6,869 nucleotides of DNA from Pirellulaceae bacterium (GTDB lineage Bacteria; Planctomycetota; Planctomycetia; Pirellulales; Pirellulaceae): positions 1 through 6,869 of the forward strand of contig JADLDX010000856.1 of assembly GCA_020846515.1 (NCBI GenBank), given 5' to 3'. Numbering within the stretch: the first letter of the stretch is position 1; each line of letters starts with the position of its first letter. Positions 5,979 through 6,869 of the stretch are shown piece by piece. The notes below the pieces were generated by a model. It made no database searches and was not told the origin of the DNA. It worked only from the letters and a program-made list of their open reading frames with translations. A program made the translations under genes and the position numbers.

Positions 5979-6869
5979 ATGCGGTGCGTAGCGATTACGG
6001 TTCTTGCCTCACTTTTGTTTGTAAGCACGGCTTACGCGCAACCGGGCTTCGGGCGCGGTCGCGGTATGCAGCGACACGGTGCCGGTGCCAAACCTGATGA
6101 CCGACACGATAGCGATCACGAAGTCTTTCAGTTTTTGCTAACGAACCACGAAAAAATCAAACGTACGGTGAAAGAGTTGCCCAATGGGGTTGAAACGCTA
6201 ACAGAGTCCGATACGCCCGAAATCGCAGCCAAAATCCAGGAACATGTGCAGTGGATGGAGTATCGAATTGAAGAGACCCAACCCATCCGCATGCGCGACC
6301 CACTGTTTGCCGAGATCTTCAAACACACTGACAAAATCAAGATGCGTCACGAAAACACCGACAAAGGTGTCCGTGTGACTGAAACGTCCGAGGACGCTTA
6401 TGTCGTCAAGCTGATCCAAGCGCATGCCAAAGTGGTGTCCGGTTTCGTCGAACGCGGCTTCGCGGAAGCCATGAAGAATCACGCAGTTCCACCGGGCCGC
6501 GGAACCGCACCAGCCGAATCGAAACCAGCTCACCCTGTAATCCCCAAGCATGGAGCTGTCGTTAGACTGCCCAACGCTGCTCATCAACCGCGCGCGGGCA
6601 CCAAAGTTCTGATCGATGTGACCCGTGGCAGTGAACCAGGCGAACTCAATGCTGCATTGGAAAAAGTCGCCAAGTACTTAAACATCTATGCAGGCGGAGG
6701 GAAAGAGCCGACACAAGGTCTCTTCGCCGTCGTTTTCCATGGTGATGCCACCCTGGTCGTTCTAAACGATGACGCATATTCAGCCAGGTTTAAGACGAAG
6801 GGTAATCCCAATCTCGACCTCTTACACCAACTGCACGAACAGGGTGTCGAGCTTTTCGTTTGTGGTCAA
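5979..6869 (+). CDS. Secreted DsrE/DsrF-like family protein with conserved N-terminal domain (3' end outside window)
   Basis: The frame is open for 297 codons to the right edge with no stop. Residues 1-20 are a classic signal peptide (MRCV start, hydrophobic core, AYA cleavage, then QP), followed by a Gly/Arg/His-rich stretch, so the protein acts in the periplasm. Residues about 47-170 form a helical domain: DHEVFQFLLTNHEKIKRTV, GVETLTESDTPEIAAKIQEHV, IRMRDPLFAEIFKH, TDKGVRVTETSEDAYVVKLIQAHA, FVERGFAEAMKNH. I recognise this as a recurring domain in exported bacterial proteins but cannot name it. A Pro/Ala linker (about 171-206) leads to a DsrE-like domain from about 208: KVLIDVTRG, ALEKVAKYLNIYA, FAVVFHGDAT, NPNLDLLHQLHEQGVELFVCGQ. 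Cys295 in FVCGQ is the conserved cysteine of this group. DsrE-type proteins handle sulfur transfer or redox chemistry; the substrate here is unknown. The remaining C-terminal residues lie beyond the window. Confidence 0.88.
   Translation, partial: MRCVAITVLASLLFVSTAYAQPGFGRGRGMQRHGAGAKPDDRHDSDHEVFQFLLTNHEKIKRTVKELPNGVETLTESDTPEIAAKIQEHVQWMEYRIEETQPIRMRDPLFAEIFKHTDKIKMRHENTDKGVRVTETSEDAYVVKLIQAHAKVVSGFVERGFAEAMKNHAVPPGRGTAPAESKPAHPVIPKHGAVVRLPNAAHQPRAGTKVLIDVTRGSEPGELNAALEKVAKYLNIYAGGGKEPTQGLFAVVFHGDATLVVLNDDAYSARFKTKGNPNLDLLHQLHEQGVELFVCGQ

Noticed and set aside
6198..6587. 129-codon open frame on the minus strand
   Set aside because: It lies opposite the DsrE-domain gene, which has a ribosome binding site, signal peptide and recognisable motifs on the plus strand. 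The antisense frame resembles no family I know.

Overview
The window looks like a piece of a planctomycete chromosome (Pirellulales / Rhodopirellula-like). This is inference from content: a secreted Cys-type sulfatase, a DUF2887 gene with GIEK repeats, a secreted DsrE-type protein, mid-range GC judged by eye, and intergenic palindromes with CTACGTG/CACGTAG ends of a kind I associate, from memory, with planctomycete genomes. No RNA gene, CRISPR array, transposase or integrase is visible.

Layout from left to right. (1) 1-785 (+) is the C-terminal third of phosphoenolpyruvate synthase (PpsA), entering from the left edge. (2) 786-913 separates it from a convergent gene and holds a perfect three-armed palindrome (839-896) plus one copy of a 14-bp direct repeat. 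(3) 914-1771 (-) encodes a DUF2887 / Rpn-like PD-(D/E)XK nuclease-fold protein with a tandem GIEK tail. The second copy of the 14-bp repeat lies beyond its 5' side, so the gene is bracketed by direct repeats. (4) 1922-2177 holds short palindromes and, on the minus strand, what looks like a decayed dockerin-like remnant, followed by the ribosome binding site of the next gene. (5) 2178-3551 (+) is an exported formylglycine-dependent sulfatase. (6) 3548-3579 is an imperfect hairpin of the same style as the first palindrome, overlapping the sulfatase stop codon. (7) 3612-5714 (+) encodes a large fusion: trypsin-like serine protease, Asn/Thr-rich linker, and NUC1-type (beta-beta-alpha-metal) DNA/RNA non-specific endonuclease, with no visible signal peptide. 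(8) 5715-5978 holds a terminator-like hairpin and a good ribosome binding site. (9) 5979-6869 (+) is a gene running off the right edge: signal peptide, a conserved N-terminal domain I cannot name, and a DsrE/DsrF-like domain ending at its FVCGQ cysteine motif.

Nothing shows these genes working as one pathway. PpsA is central metabolism, the sulfatase is probably for sulfated polysaccharide use outside the cytoplasm, and the DsrE protein is probably periplasmic sulfur or redox chemistry. The most unusual item is the protease-nuclease fusion, whose domains resemble effectors of bacterial conflict or cell-suicide systems. It has no recognisable NTPase, sensor or immunity partner inside the window, so that role is a hypothesis only.
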